From Cryptococcus deneoformans JEC21 (Eukaryota > Basidiomycota > Tremellomycetes > Tremellales > Cryptococcaceae), in assembly GCF_000091045.1 (NCBI RefSeq), contig NC_006685.1, positions 1,183,701 through 1,247,700 on the forward strand: a stretch of 64,000 bases of DNA, given 5' to 3'. This document shows, one piece after another, positions 47,860 through 60,351 of the stretch. Made by a program: the position numbers and the translations under genes. Every line of letters begins with the position of its first letter. The first letter of the stretch is position 1. A model generated the notes under the pieces. It did not search any database, was not told where the DNA came from, and worked only from the letters and a program-made list of their open reading frames with translations.

Positions 47860-48135
47860 CCCAATGCTCCCTTCTCTGGCGGTGACATTCCTCGAGCTTT
47901 ACGACCCCCTTGAACCAAATAGCAGCACTCGCCATATCGAGGTTATCACGCATCGTCTATCCCAGAAGAAATTATACCAGACTTCAACCAGCACCACCAA
48001 CACTCGTGCCCATACTACACTAAGCGAAATCCTCGGTGGCGCTCAACATAAGCCCCTCGACGGAGTGGCCCCTGATCTCCGACGATGCCCGAAGGTCGGA
48101 GAAGGTTCCTTGTTGCAAATTGTAACGAAGCTTTG
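47860..48135 (+). mobile_element. Second transposon-related fragment, inverted relative to the first
   Basis: On the plus strand, CTGGCGGTGACATTCCT near 47878, TTGAACCAAATAGCAGCACT near 47909, and later GTGCCC and GGAGTGGCCC blocks match the complementary strand of 47240-47430 in the same order, with a roughly 60-base insertion and many substitutions. A 90-codon open frame (47864-48136) reads LAVTFLELYDPLEPN, parallel to LAVTFLPDLRPLEPN encoded by the other copy. Neither is intact. Thus one element appears twice in opposite orientation, about 0.4 kb apart. Confidence 0.55.
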
Positions 48136-48933
48136 ACTGGAGGGAGGGGTAATTTTTGTTGCAAGGATTTTGGCCATTTTCGACCATCAATCATGCGCAT
48201 GGAGGAACTAGTAATATCATGCCCTTCTTACAGGATGCTTGTGCTTCTTTAAATAGCCCATTTCAAGATAACGATCACCACGTGGCTATTATGGTTTACG
48301 CCAAGGGTGAATGGCACAACGAACATGAATGATCCCCCAGCAGGCAGAAGCGTTGACCAAGATGTCAAGTTACGTAATAGTAAAGAGATGGATCAAAACC
48401 ACAGGCCACGAACGTGCGATTGACTTTTGCTGTGTTCCGTCTTTCTGTTGTCAATCTTCTCACTCGTTCTGATGTTGACACTTTTCCCTGTATCTACGTG
48501 CCTTATTTTTGCGATTTTGTCCGATATGTATATTGCCTGCTGCCTAATAATCGATGTTCGTGTACGACAGGTCTTGCGATCAAATACACGCTCGTGATTG
48601 GGCCGTTTTGGTTCGCCAGACCACACGTTCATATCTAAATTAGATTCATCTTTCCCACCCATTCTACCGGTTATTTGGAATGATATGACCGGCACAAGAT
48701 AAATCTACTCCCTCAGTCCCAAGACGAGTGAGTAGCAATGCCAAGAACGTGCTATAAAGTATTGATTTTTTATTAGACGTTAGACGACTATGCTCAGCGA
48801 ACATTCCGTGTTCCTATGCTTGGAGCACGAAAAGTACTTAACCAGCTGTTAATATAATGAAGAAAAAGAGTCCTCCATATCCCTCTAATCTCAAAAGCTC
48901 TCTCCACGAAGAACCAACTGGTCCACATAAACT
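48136..48933. other. Intergenic: PHO84-type promoter
   Basis: 798 bases upstream of the phosphate transporter. No gene is supported; frames of 60-100 codons lack homology signals. The sequence CACGTGG occurs near 48280 (contains CACGTG, the core of the Pho4-type E-box), about 650 bases upstream of the start codon; one copy alone is weak evidence. Confidence 0.4.
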
Positions 48934-50428
48934 ATGTCGAGCCAGTTCGAGGTTGAAAAAGCTCACGCCAACGTCCCAATGTCTGCCGGTGAAAGACGAC
49001 GTGCTGCTCTTGCGGAAATTGATGAAGCCAGTTTCTCCTGGTTTCACGCTAAAGCCTGTATAGTTGCTGGTGAGTTTTCTTGAACCCTCGCGCGGTCTTT
49101 CTTTGCTAATCTCTCATTAGGCGTCGGATTTTTCACAGACGCTTATGATATATTTTCCATTTCTATCGCCGCCACCATGATTGGTTACGTTTACCATAAC
49201 GGTGGTTCCAACACCAGTAATCAGGATTTGGGTATCAAAGTTGCCCATTCTATTGGCACTTTCTTCGGTCAGCTCCTCTTTGGTTATCTCGCCGATCACA
49301 TTGGTAGGAAAAGGATGTACGGTGTTGAATTGGTAAGGTCGTGTGCGCCCATCTTGCAGCAGGAGACTTACCTTCCAATTTTAGATCATTATCATCATTG
49401 GTACTCTCGGTCAGGCGGTCGCCGGCCATGCTCCAGGCGTTAATATTTATGGTGTTTTGATTATGTGGCGTTTTATCATGGGTGAGTCCGGCCGCAATAG
49501 TCCTCACCCAATCTTTGCTAATTTCTGCTCAGGTATTGGGATTGGAGGTGACTATCCGGTTTCTTCTGTCATCACCTCCGAATTCGCAGCCCGTAAGATT
49601 CGAGGAAGGATGATGGCTGCTGTTTTCTCAGCTCAAGGTTGGGGAAACTGTGAGCACGATCGCTCTGTCCAGTCTTTTTCATCGCTAATAACTTTCCTAG
49701 TCACTTGCGCTATTGTCGCAGTGATTGTCGTCGCTGCTTATAAGGACTCTATCCATTCTCAGCCTCTTGATGACTTGAAATCCGTCGACCAAGCGTGGCG
49801 TCTCATCATAGGTATCGGGTGTGTTCCCGCCGTTATAGCTCTCTACTTCCGATTGACTATTCCCGAAACTCCTCGCTACACAATGGATGTTGAGCGAAAC
49901 ATCAAACAGGCTTCTCAAGACGTCGATGCGTACATCACTACCGGTCAATACATTGCAGACCCAGTACAAATCAATGATCGCGCCGAGGTCCCTAAGGCTT
50001 CATGGTCTGATTTCGCTCGTCATTTCGGGCAGTGGCAGAACGGCAAAGTTTTACTTGGCACTTCTTGGTCATGGTTCGCCTTGGACATAGCGTTTTATGG
50101 TCTAGGTAAGGTGGCAGCTTCCTGCACTATGCTTTGCTAATGAAATTTATTCGACTAGGACTAAACTCATCAACTATTTTGTCAACCATCGGCTTCGGTT
50201 CTTCTACCGACCTTCCAACCAAACAAGAAAACATCTATCAAACATTATACAACGTTGCTGTCGGTAATATTATTTTGGCTGTTGGAGGACTAATTGTGAG
50301 TTCAACGCGTCTGGTGAGGTGCGTAGCTGACAGGACTGAAGCCTGGATACTATTTCTCCATGGCATTTATCGATTCATGGGGTCGAAAACCTATCCAACT
50401 GATGGGGTTTGTACTCCTTACGATCATT

Positions 50429-50473
<45 letters not shown>

Positions 50474-50621
50474 CCCGGCAAAAAGGCCTTTGTCTTCCTC
50501 TATTGCATGGCAAACTTTTTCCAAGTCAGTTTTTACCGTTGAAACTCCCTTCATTACACTGACATTGATGCATCAGAATTTTGGGCCCAACACTACGACC
50601 TTTATAGTCCCCGGAGAAGTC

Positions 50622-50665
<44 letters not shown>

Positions 50666-50787
50666 ATCAGGCAAGCTGGGCGCCATCGTTGCCCAGGTCG
50701 GATTTTCCAGGCTTATCAATATTGGTGGCACAAACCAGTTCCTCAAGCACATCTTGGAAATCTTCGCTTTCTTCATGCTTACCGGTG

Positions 50788-50822
<35 letters not shown>

Positions 50823-51007
50823 GGTACAGGATTGCCATGACACATCGCGTTACTAACTTCTGGCGCCAGAACCGAAGCCTAGAGGACTTGTCACAGGAAG
50901 ACCAAGAAAGTTTTGTTAGGAACTCTGGTACGGCCACTGCTGTCCCTATGGTACAGAAGACTGGCACTTCATCAGACGATGAGAGGGTTCTTGCTGAGGC
51001 TCTGTAG
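48934..51007 (+). CDS. High-affinity inorganic phosphate transporter, PHO84 type
   Basis: Exons 48934-49069, 49121-49332, 49385-49481, 49533-49649, 49701-50105, 50159-50295, 50342-50524, 50577-50819, 50870-51007; 555 residues, close to the usual MFS phosphate permease. Proton-coupled phosphate uptake at the plasma membrane. Motifs: [11 protein letters not shown] in helix 1, [19 protein letters not shown] (MFS motif A), [19 protein letters not shown] (PHO84 signature), [43 protein letters not shown] and LLPETKNRSLEDL. Nine exons join in phase. It lies alone after the transposon-rich island. The family also acts as a nutrient sensor in yeast; whether this paralogue does is not visible. Confidence 0.94.
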
Positions 51008-52375
51008 ATGCTAGAGACAAGGTACATCACAGTATATTGGATGATCTTGATGATGTTATAATAACATGTATTGGTATAACATGGGAAGTGCAAATCCAAA
51101 TCCATTGTAATGCCTGAAATGATAAACACAACAGACGCTTAGCAGATAAGATGACGGGGTTGTAGGGAGTTCGTTATATGCTATAGCATTTTCAGTATGA
51201 TGAGTACTACTGTGAGGTAAACTTTCTGTTGATCTCTTTTTCCATGGGCCGAGAAAGTATAGGCTCGCGAAGATGTTCGCTATACCCTTCTTCTATACGG
51301 TATACAGCTATCATATGGCGACAACGTTCGAGGACTGACATGTGTTCAATCCGCGATCCGCGAACTACGTAATTATTAATATTGCGTACTGAAGCGTGTG
51401 TGCAAAAGCCATTCGGTCATCAGTAATGATCAGCCGAGGTCTACTACCTACACAGCGAGAGTCGATTGAGGCCCCAATGACAAAAACATTACGGCGCGGT
51501 TTGTGATTGCTACAACGATTGACCTCTCCTCTCATAACAGCCTGTCGTTTGAGGGCGTCCTTTGAGTTTCTTGGGAACGCTACGGCATTACAGGGGGCAA
51601 TAACCCTGCAATACTGTGTACGGGGAGGGTGTCACCGGCACCGCGCGGCGAGTAGTGGTGATTCGTTATTGGCAGAAACTGTACTTCTATGTTCTTCTGG
51701 CCTCCTGTTGTTGGGTTATTACCGGTATGATTATTGCCGCACATCCCCAGACGCAAAGATCCAAGTTCGAGGGCAAGATTTATTCCAGGCAGAAAATCGG
51801 TAGAGTCTGAGACGACATGTATACAATAAAACAGGTTGATTTACTGAAGAAGAAGAAACAAAGAGAGAAGTAGTAGTAGTGGAGAACTTGTCGACGACAA
51901 CCTTCTTCATTCTGAACTTCTCCCGGAGTCCGACAAACAGCTGTTCCTTTGGCACGTCCAATATGGACCTAGCACGAGAGATAGGCACATAAGAAGAGTT
52001 TAAAGGCCCCACTGCACCCCGTTCATTCTTCAACCGCCCGCACCAGTTACCTCACACATTCAATTCCAAACAACACTCCACAGGCAACAAATCATTTTAT
52101 TTATCTCACAACAGACATCCACTGAAGCCATATAAGTAAACCTGTAAAGCTCATTTCTAAACTTTTTCATCTTGTCTTCCTTCTTCCTCGTCGCGCCTAC
52201 CATATAATTCGTCACTATCACTTTTCCATTCATAGTATCGGCCCCTTAGGAATCATCATTAAATCGAAAACTTCCAAGGAGGTAACAGCAGTAGGTTTAC
52301 CTCCTTTGTAAGTAGTTTTCTTGTTCCAGGCTAACTCGGTAAGACCTAACTAGGGCTCAGACAATTTGGATCACT
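51008..52375. other. Intergenic region after PHO84-type gene
   Basis: 1,368 bases without a supported protein gene. From about 52030 the sequence turns C/A/T-rich with leader-like character, up to the short open frame at 52376. A (TAG)n tract lies near 51868-51880. Confidence 0.4.
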
Positions 52376-52480
52376 ATGCCTCGGTCAAGCTCATCCGCAA
52401 TCTCCAACTTACGCCCGGGAGACACTCTTCACCCTCAACCAGCACCCATTAGTCCCTTAACACCGAGCGGTGGGAAGTAG
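52376..52480 (+). CDS. Candidate small protein of 34 residues
   Basis: An ATG at 52376 opens a 34-residue frame (MPRSSSSAISNL..., ending ...SPLTPSGGK) following a long C/T-rich leader-like tract from about 52030. The peptide is Ser/Pro-rich with SP/TP sites and has no family signal. It may be a small protein, an upstream open frame, or part of an untranslated RNA. Only the leader-like context and composition favour it. Confidence 0.25.
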   Translation: MPRSSSSAISNLRPGDTLHPQPAPISPLTPSGGK

Positions 52481-52879
52481 TGATTGGCTTGGTAGCTTTG
52501 TAAACTACCTGTACGTCGAGCCATGCTGCTTCTCTATCATGCTGACTTTAACGATCCAGCCTTGATCACATCCCTATCTTCATCTTTGTAAACGACGTTC
52601 TCATGACACAGCATTCTCATTCACATGTACTGTACTACTAGCAACAATCACGAGTTTTCCTGGCTGTCTTTTTCTAGGGCCCTAATAACATATCAGTGAT
52701 CGGCACGATTGCTCGGTTACCTTCTGAGTTGTACAGTCAGTTTCTCAAAGCAATAACAAGTCGACCATGTTCAATCTTTCGGGTCTCGCGTGCGCTGTCC
52801 GATGCAATTGTCATCTCTGCTGTTGCAATGTTGCATCGAATATTGTGAAATCAGGTTTGGCCATAATGCAATAAAACAT
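52481..52879. other. Spacer before BNA6 3' end
   Basis: 399 bases; nothing that I can name. It includes possible 3' untranslated sequence of the minus-strand BNA6. Confidence 0.4.
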
Positions 52880-54054
<1,175 letters not shown>

Positions 54055-54388
54055 AGTTGGACGATTGTTCCGGTATTAGGCGACTAATTTTCAGATAGGC
54101 TTGAAATCCTGGCGGTTGTCCTTAGTTGTCTGGCGATTATTGCCCTGTTAATAGTAGTCGCTATTGGGATGCTGATCTGCGCGCTGCTCCGGAACCTCCG
54201 GTCCATACGATCAAAGTGTACTTTACGTAATTGTTCTAAAAGCGGATTTAACGTTTCATATTGGTGTTCGTTGCGTCTTGCATGGGTCGAACAAGAAAGA
54301 GGACGAATTAGCAAGCACGGAGACTGATATCATAAACGACCGGAATCATACATATTCAGCGTTCAAAGAAAACCATAAAACTTTGACC
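54055..54388. promoter_or_regulatory. Shared divergent promoter of BNA6 and BNA5
   Basis: 334 bases separate the start codons of quinolinate phosphoribosyltransferase and kynureninase. No gene is seen inside. A single region could co-regulate both pathway genes, as is common for divergently transcribed pathway pairs in fungi; no specific operator is recognised. Confidence 0.55.
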
Positions 54389-54468
54389 ATGTCCAATGAC
54401 CTACCCACCAAAAAGGATCTGGTCAAGTGGGACCAGGAAGATGCTCTCAACTGGACTAGAGGAGAATA

Positions 54469-54511
<43 letters not shown>

Positions 54512-54746
54512 CAAAGAAGTTAGGCTCCAATTTGTGCTCGCATAATGCTCAAAATAGACCAGATGGAAAGGCAATTTACTTCTGCGGCAATTCTCTAGGT
54601 CTGCTCAATAAGAAAGCCAGACAGCATATAATGGAAGAACTCGATGTCTGGTCCACGAGGTGAGTTTCCACACTTTCGTGCCGTCAAGCTGATGTTAAGC
54701 TGATGTATGACGGATCAGCTCTGTGACTGGTCATTTCAATCATCCC

Positions 54747-54802
<56 letters not shown>

Positions 54803-56065
54803 CGTCGGAGCTCGAGAAGAGGAAGTTGCGCACACATCAACTCTCACGAGCAACATGCACAACCTTTTTACCAGCTTCTATCAACCCACGGAAAAAAGAT
54901 GGAAGATAGTGATTGAGAAGGGCAGTTTCCCCAGCGACTGGGTGAGTACTGAAGCATGATTCTACGAACCTGAGACTGATATCTTCGTAGTACGCAGTTC
55001 ATTCCCATCCGAGACTGCATGATAAAGTCCTCCGCCCTGAGCAGATTGACAATGCCATTATAGCATTGGTGCCGCGTGAAGGAGAAGACACTCTCCGGAC
55101 TGAAGACATTCTTAAAGTGTTAGATGATAACAAGGACTCAGTGAGCATCACTCTACATAAAAATTGAGTATACTCACTGATTATTGATGGCCAGATTGCC
55201 ATAGTCTGGTTGCCTCTAGTCCAATACTATACGGGCCAGTTATTTGACATTTCTTCCATTTCACCGAAAGTCCATGAAATTGGTGCTCTCTTAGGGCTTG
55301 ATATGGCACATGGCATTGGCAATGTGGAATGCAAACTGAACGAGTGGAATGTCGACTTTGCCGTCTGGTGCACATACAAGTATGTTCAGATAACTGCCTC
55401 TGGGTTATATCTCACAATGTGCGTTAGGTACTTAAACGCAGGTCCTGCTGCTATTGGAGGATTTTACATTCGCTCAGGATTGGAAGATGGTGGCCGTCGG
55501 TATGTCCAGATTTATCTCAAATCCGTTCTCCTTTTTGATACCCTTTAGTCTTGCTGGCTGGTGGGGCAATGATGCTCGCACGCGCTTCCACATGTCCCCT
55601 AACTTCCAACCCACACCAGGTGCTAAAGGATATCAGCATTCTTGCACGCCTGTATTCTCATCTATCCCTCTCCTAGCAACTCTTCAGCTCATTGAAGCTG
55701 TGGGGTTCTCTAATATGGTTGAAAAAGCCCGTCGGCTCACTGGTACACTTGAGGCCCTTCTCAAAGCTTCACGATACCATGTTCATCCTGCGGATCCCAA
55801 AGGGAAAATCGGTTTTAAAATTATCACACCAGCTGCTCCTTATCGCGGAACTCAGCTGTCCTTAGTGATACTGCCCGAAGAGGAACATGTAATGCCAAAA
55901 GTCTTCGACAGAATGTTGAGAAAGGGGCTAGTGGGTGATGAAAGGAAGCCAAGTGTCATCAGACTTAGTCCTGTCGTGCTGTATAACACGTTTGAGGAGG
56001 TTGGGAGAGCAGTGGAGATTGTCGAAGAAGCTTTGGAAGAGGAGGAGGAAGAAAGGAAGAGGTGA
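54389..56065 (+). CDS. BNA5: Kynureninase
   Basis: Exons 54389-54506, 54563-54659, 54719-54941, 54991-55140, 55195-55379, 55428-55499, 55549-56065; 453 residues. PLP enzyme cleaving 3-hydroxykynurenine to 3-hydroxyanthranilate and alanine in the kynurenine route. Motifs: AIYFCGNSLGLLNKKARQHI, SVTGHFNHPYQRPW, EEVAHTSTLTSNMHNLF, GSFPSDWYAVHSH, LGLDMAHGIGNVECKLNEW, and [21 protein letters not shown], whose Lys near 258 forms the PLP Schiff base. The acceptor at 54562 was chosen so that DGKAIYFCGNS follows in frame. RFHMSPNFQPTPGAKGYQHS and IRLSPVVLYNTFEEV are also family blocks. Divergent neighbour BNA6 supports the pathway role. Confidence 0.95.
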
Positions 56066-57045
56066 AAACAGCCTCCAGAATTTCATTACCTGCGATCAAC
56101 ATAAATGCCCTATCTAGATGGTTTGTTAATTAAGCGGGGGATGGGGATGAAAGTTCGTCATTATTATATGCCATATCATCAAATGCGAGGGATAAAATAA
56201 TTATCTTATCAGTGCATAAGGACATTCACCGTCATTATTAAGTCTACCCTCTCCTTTCGGGGCCACACCACATGACATATCATATATATACTAGCAAAAA
56301 TGACCTGTGAAGGTTTCCAGTCTCCAGTTGTTATGTGACGAAATTTTCGGTTCACTACCGAAATAATTCGGTTTCGGTTTCTTCCATGTATCTTCCGACC
56401 TTCGGTGGCGTCGGTCGCCCGGTGGGTCTTCGGCCCTTCGCGCCAGTCAGTCGTTCACTTATTATTACTATGGTTCGTGCGGGTTTGGGTGTTGTTTTAT
56501 AAACAGATTTTCTATATAGCATCATTTGCTACATTTATGTGGTAGCTTGTCGGTCAAAATGGTTAACAATCAGTAGTAATTACTGGGAGGTTATTAGTCA
56601 CGATGCAAAGTTTATACTTGGTACTTTTTAGCGTCCTTCGGTTCACGGCCCGTTCCTTCTGCTGTCTGCTGGCGTTAGCCTTCAAGGGACGTTCGGTCGG
56701 TCGGCTAACCAGACGGCACCATGTGTCGAGTTCCGGTTCTCGTAAGAGCAATAGCGGGATTGCTCGTTGGAAATGTAGGACTAACTGCAGTAGATAGAGT
56801 AGTATACAAATCTACCGAATACAAATCAAGACATGAGATTGCTGAATACAGGGGCATGATAGGATATATGCCGAGCAGCAATAATTGTGTGGTAGTAGCT
56901 GCCACTCGTATTTTTTATATATAGCCCTGCCCCTTTGCTGTTGATATTTTAGTCCACCCTCTATTGTATCATTGTTCTCTTCTTTTTGTACAATATTTGA
57001 TAACATAACTCTGCTTCATATCACGACTGCTTATATCATCCCGAC
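56066..57045. other. Intergenic region with hairpins and retroelement-like composition
   Basis: 980 bases. Around 56339-56470, TTCGG/CCGAA motifs recur, including the stem TTTCGGT-TCACT-ACCGAAA and CTTCGGTGGCGTCGGTCG. The stretch 56635-56935 differs in composition from its surroundings, and the whole segment resembles a fungal solo-LTR fragment without clear TG...CA ends or target-site duplication. No coding sequence is supported. Leader sequence of the aldolase gene follows after about 56950. Confidence 0.35.
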
Positions 57046-58349
57046 ATGCCTGCCGCTACTATTAGCCCTAAGACCTTGCCTCCTGGCGTTTATTGTCCTA
57101 CTATCACCTTTTTCGAACCTACTGCCGAGCAGAATTTGGATGTCGAGACTCATGTGAAGCACATGGAGTTCCTCGCAAAATCTGGATTAGCTGGTGTCGT
57201 CGTCCAAGGATCGACTGCGGAGGCTGTAACTCTGGACGACGAAGAGAGAAAGACTGTGCGTATTAAGACAATGGTCCCACCATGATCCCACTGACCTTCC
57301 AGACAGCTTATCAGAACTGCGAAAGAGGCTTTCAAAAGATGTGGGAACCACGGACCTGTGATTGCGGGTACAGTTGGTGCTCAGTCTTCTCGCCAAGCTC
57401 TTAAACTTTGCCAGGATGCTGCCGAAGCTGGCGCCGATTTCGCACTCGTGCTCCCTCCCTCTTACTACCCAGCTGCCATGTCAGCTGACGCCATCCAGTC
57501 GTTCTTTGAAGAAGTAAGTAGCTATATCTAGATCACTTCGTATATATTCGAGGGTGAGCTGACTTAGCCCCGAATCTCTTTAGCTTGCCAGCGCTTCTCC
57601 AATTCCCATCATCATTTATTCCTATCCCGGAGTTTGCAGCGGGATCAACATGGACACCGACTTGATTTGTCGACTTGCTCGACACCCTAACATTGCTGGC
57701 GTAAAGCACACTGATCATGACGTCGGAAGGATTGGGCGGGAGACTGCTCAGTCTATGGGCAATGCCTTTGGTTGTGAGTATAGTTTACGGAACTTCGGAA
57801 AGTGTAGCTGATTTTGCCCTCTCTCAGCTCCTTTCACAATTTTGGGTGGTGCCTCAGACTATCTTCTGGGCACCGTTGCTGTTGGTGGCCAAGGCGCCAT
57901 TACCGGCATGGCCAATGTCGCTCCTCGCGTCTGCGTCAAAGCTTTTGAGCTCGCACGAGCTGGCCGATACGAGGAAGCTTTGCAGTATGCCAGGGTGATT
58001 TCTACTGCCGAATGGGGCATGGGCAAGGGTGCCATCCTCGGGACCAAGGTGAGCATTTCGAATAGTCGACTTTGACGATAGTTAACATTTCAATTAGTAC
58101 ATGACTGCCTGGGCCAATGATTACGCCCCTACAGCGGCTCTTGCTAGAAAACCGTTGCCCCTGTGCCCTGAATCAACCAAGCAACATGTCCGAGCGGTTG
58201 GGACCGAGATAGTAGCTCTCGAACGCTCATTGGAACAGCAAGGATGGGCTGGAGCAGCTATGAGGGGAGAAACGCAAAGCGAGAAAGTACTTGCTCCTTC
58301 GAAGAAGATCAACGGCATTGTGAACGGTGCGGAAGAAGTGGCCATTTGA
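57046..58349 (+). CDS. Dihydrodipicolinate synthase/N-acetylneuraminate lyase family aldolase
   Basis: Exons 57046-57255, 57307-57513, 57584-57773, 57828-58048, 58098-58349; 359 residues. Class I aldolase TIM barrel. PPGVYCPTITFF at the N-terminus, VVVQGSTAEAVTLDDEERK, VIAGTVGAQSSRQALKL, ALVLPPSYYPAAMSADAI, IIIYSYPGVCSGINMDTD with the catalytic Tyr near 153, and AGVKHTDHD with the Schiff-base Lys near 180. A C-terminal helical region follows. In fungi such proteins include 4-hydroxy-2-oxoglutarate aldolases and L-threo-3-deoxyhexulosonate aldolases (galacturonate breakdown); which one is not decided. The ordinary lysine-synthesis DHDPS role is not expected, since fungi use the alpha-aminoadipate route. 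Confidence 0.88.
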
Positions 58350-58469
58350 TTAATTACTTTAGCCTCAAGGTCCTGGAAGATCTGCGATCACAGTCTGTAG
58401 TTTTTATCCGCTTTCTATATGCATTTAATACTCCGATGATAGTGTCTGACAATACACGAATCGGATAGC

Positions 58470-60101
58470 CTATGAACAACAAGGGCATCCCCCCATACCC
58501 TCATCCATCAAACTCTCTATCCGTTCAATACGATCAGAAAGCTTATCCATGGCAGCATTGAGTATGTCCATTTGACCTATACTCTCAGAGTTAGTTATGG
58601 TCATAACCGAAATGCTCGTGTTTTACCTTGCCGATACACGGCGCACATCCTCCGCACCTCCTCTCTTGCGTCCACCACTTTAATTTGGCTCCCGGTTCTA
58701 AGTTTCTCCAATTTATCCTCCAGCATCCCGCCCAGCATGCCTAGCACATCAAGCTCAAGCTGCATTTCTCTCTCCTCCTTTTCATGCAAGGCATGTTCAT
58801 CATCATCATCCACTTCATCTTCTACGTTCCCACCACCTAATAACACCCTCATGATTTCCAACAAACGCTTATCGACCTCCCCATTTCTTCTCAGCTCAAA
58901 TCGCTCTCTGGCATCGAGACCTTTGGACTGTAGCCTTTCATTAATGGGTTCTGGTAAGGAAGCAATTCCTAATCGAAGGTTGACAATATCGTCCGGATTA
59001 GAGTCAAGTACGAAACCATACCCAAGTAAAAGTTCTTCGTTTGGCTTTGCACCATAATTGTTGAACAACTGTGAACCAGATTCACAAACTGATGAAGAAA
59101 CAAGGGAAATTGAAGGGACCCCTCGCGAGCCGTTGGGAATAGACACCAATGATGAGAGCCAAAGAATGGGTTGGCCACGAGCGTCTGTTCTGTATTAGCA
59201 ATAGCCTGAAATCCCAGATGAAGTCTCACGATTGAAGATATCCACACCGGGGAGAAGAGCAGGTTTCGAAACCCCGTCAATTCTGGTGGGCTGAGGAGTC
59301 ATCTCACCGTCTGGAGGGAGATCGAGTAATTTAGAGGGGAATGCTCGTGAGGACATATAAGTAGCAGTGGCCAGATATCTCTCCCTGGGCGGCAAAAATA
59401 AGTTCAACGGTGTTTGGATATGGCGTTCGAAGATTGAAAGTACTCACCATGTCAAACCATCCTCTTTCAAAACGGACCTCAACGCTGCTGACTCAGCAGA
59501 CCACTCTTTCCTGCGATCCTCTACTGCGCCGAGAAGATTACTGCCGGACAACAACTGCAGTTCTGATTCGGTGAAGTACAACGGTGTAGATAGATTTGAC
59601 GCTGGGGGCAACGATGCCAAGTATGTCTTATGCACCAATGATCGCGGCCATTCTCTACGCCGAACAACGATTAGGACAATATGCAAGTCTACTGACTTAC
59701 GTCTCGGGTCTCTCCTGATAAATCCAATGAAACCCCAGATATGCACCGATTCTCATCCTTTCGTTCCATGGCTTCCCTTCTTTAGCATGGCCTTTGGGCC
59801 AAATCAGCTGCCCTTTTTCAACTCCTGCAATCTCGCACACGGCTTGTGTGGCAAGCTCAGAAGTCACAGCAAGGGAAAAAGGACAGGATACTAATTTCTC
59901 CTCAGGCTTTATGGTATTGTCTGCGAATACAGACAGTCCTGTTGACTCATCTACCTAAATCTATTAATTCTGGGACTGGGTCTGTCTGGGGATAGGCAGA
60001 AGGAAATGTCTCACTTGGAGCTTTGCAGAGGGATGGAAATAACCTCCGTTCGAGACAATCCAGTCAATTAGCTCTGTGGCCTGTGTCATGTGAGGTGGCA
60101 T
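58470..60101 (-). CDS. SET-domain lysine methyltransferase (RuBisCO-LSMT/SETD family)
   Basis: Exons 60101..60015, 59954..59701, 59654..59448, 59384..59230, 59184..58627, 58576..58470; 455 residues. SAM-dependent protein lysine methyltransferase of the SETD3/SETD4/SETD6 and yeast Rkm type. N-terminal ATELIDWIVSNGGYFHPSAK, GLSVFADNTIKPEEKLVSCP, then STPLYFTESELQLLSGSNLLG, ERYLATATYMSSRAF, GVDIFNHARGQPILWLS (NHxxxP-like SET motif), LFNNYGAKPNEELLLGYGF, and a helical substrate-binding region. The last exon ends GGCPCCS. The acceptor of the second intron at 59655 was needed to keep frame with EWPRSLVHK. Ribosomal protein substrates are known for related yeast enzymes; here the target is unknown. 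Divergent from RCF1 with 250 bases between starts. Confidence 0.88.
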
Positions 60102-60146
60102 GACTGTATAATGTTAGGTCTTTGAGGTTGTTTCGAGAGGTTGTTG

Positions 60147-60190
60147 AATTATTAGTAGTAGTAGTAGTAATAATTAATAATAATAATGAG
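60147..60190. repeat. Trinucleotide (TAG/TAA)n microsatellite in SET/RCF1 divergent promoter
   Basis: The sequence (TAG)n followed by AATAATTAATAATAATAAT lies in the 250-base region between the divergent SET-domain and RCF1 genes, at about 60147-60190. It is a length-variable type of repeat; its role, if any, is unknown. Confidence 0.75.
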
Positions 60191-60351
60191 TTAAGAAGCA
60201 ACAAGAAGACTAAAAAAAAAGGTGGAGGAAATGACGTGTGATTTGATTGTGATCGCGGGCGAACGAGGAGTACGATACATCCATTCAATAATCACGGTGG
60301 AGATCGACTACATGACTCTCCTCACCCGAGACCTCTCCGCTACGGCCAGCA

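Noticed and set aside
48280..48290. CACGTG as a proven phosphate-response element of the PHO84-type gene
   Set aside because: A single hexamer about 650 bases upstream is expected by chance often enough; noted only as weak.
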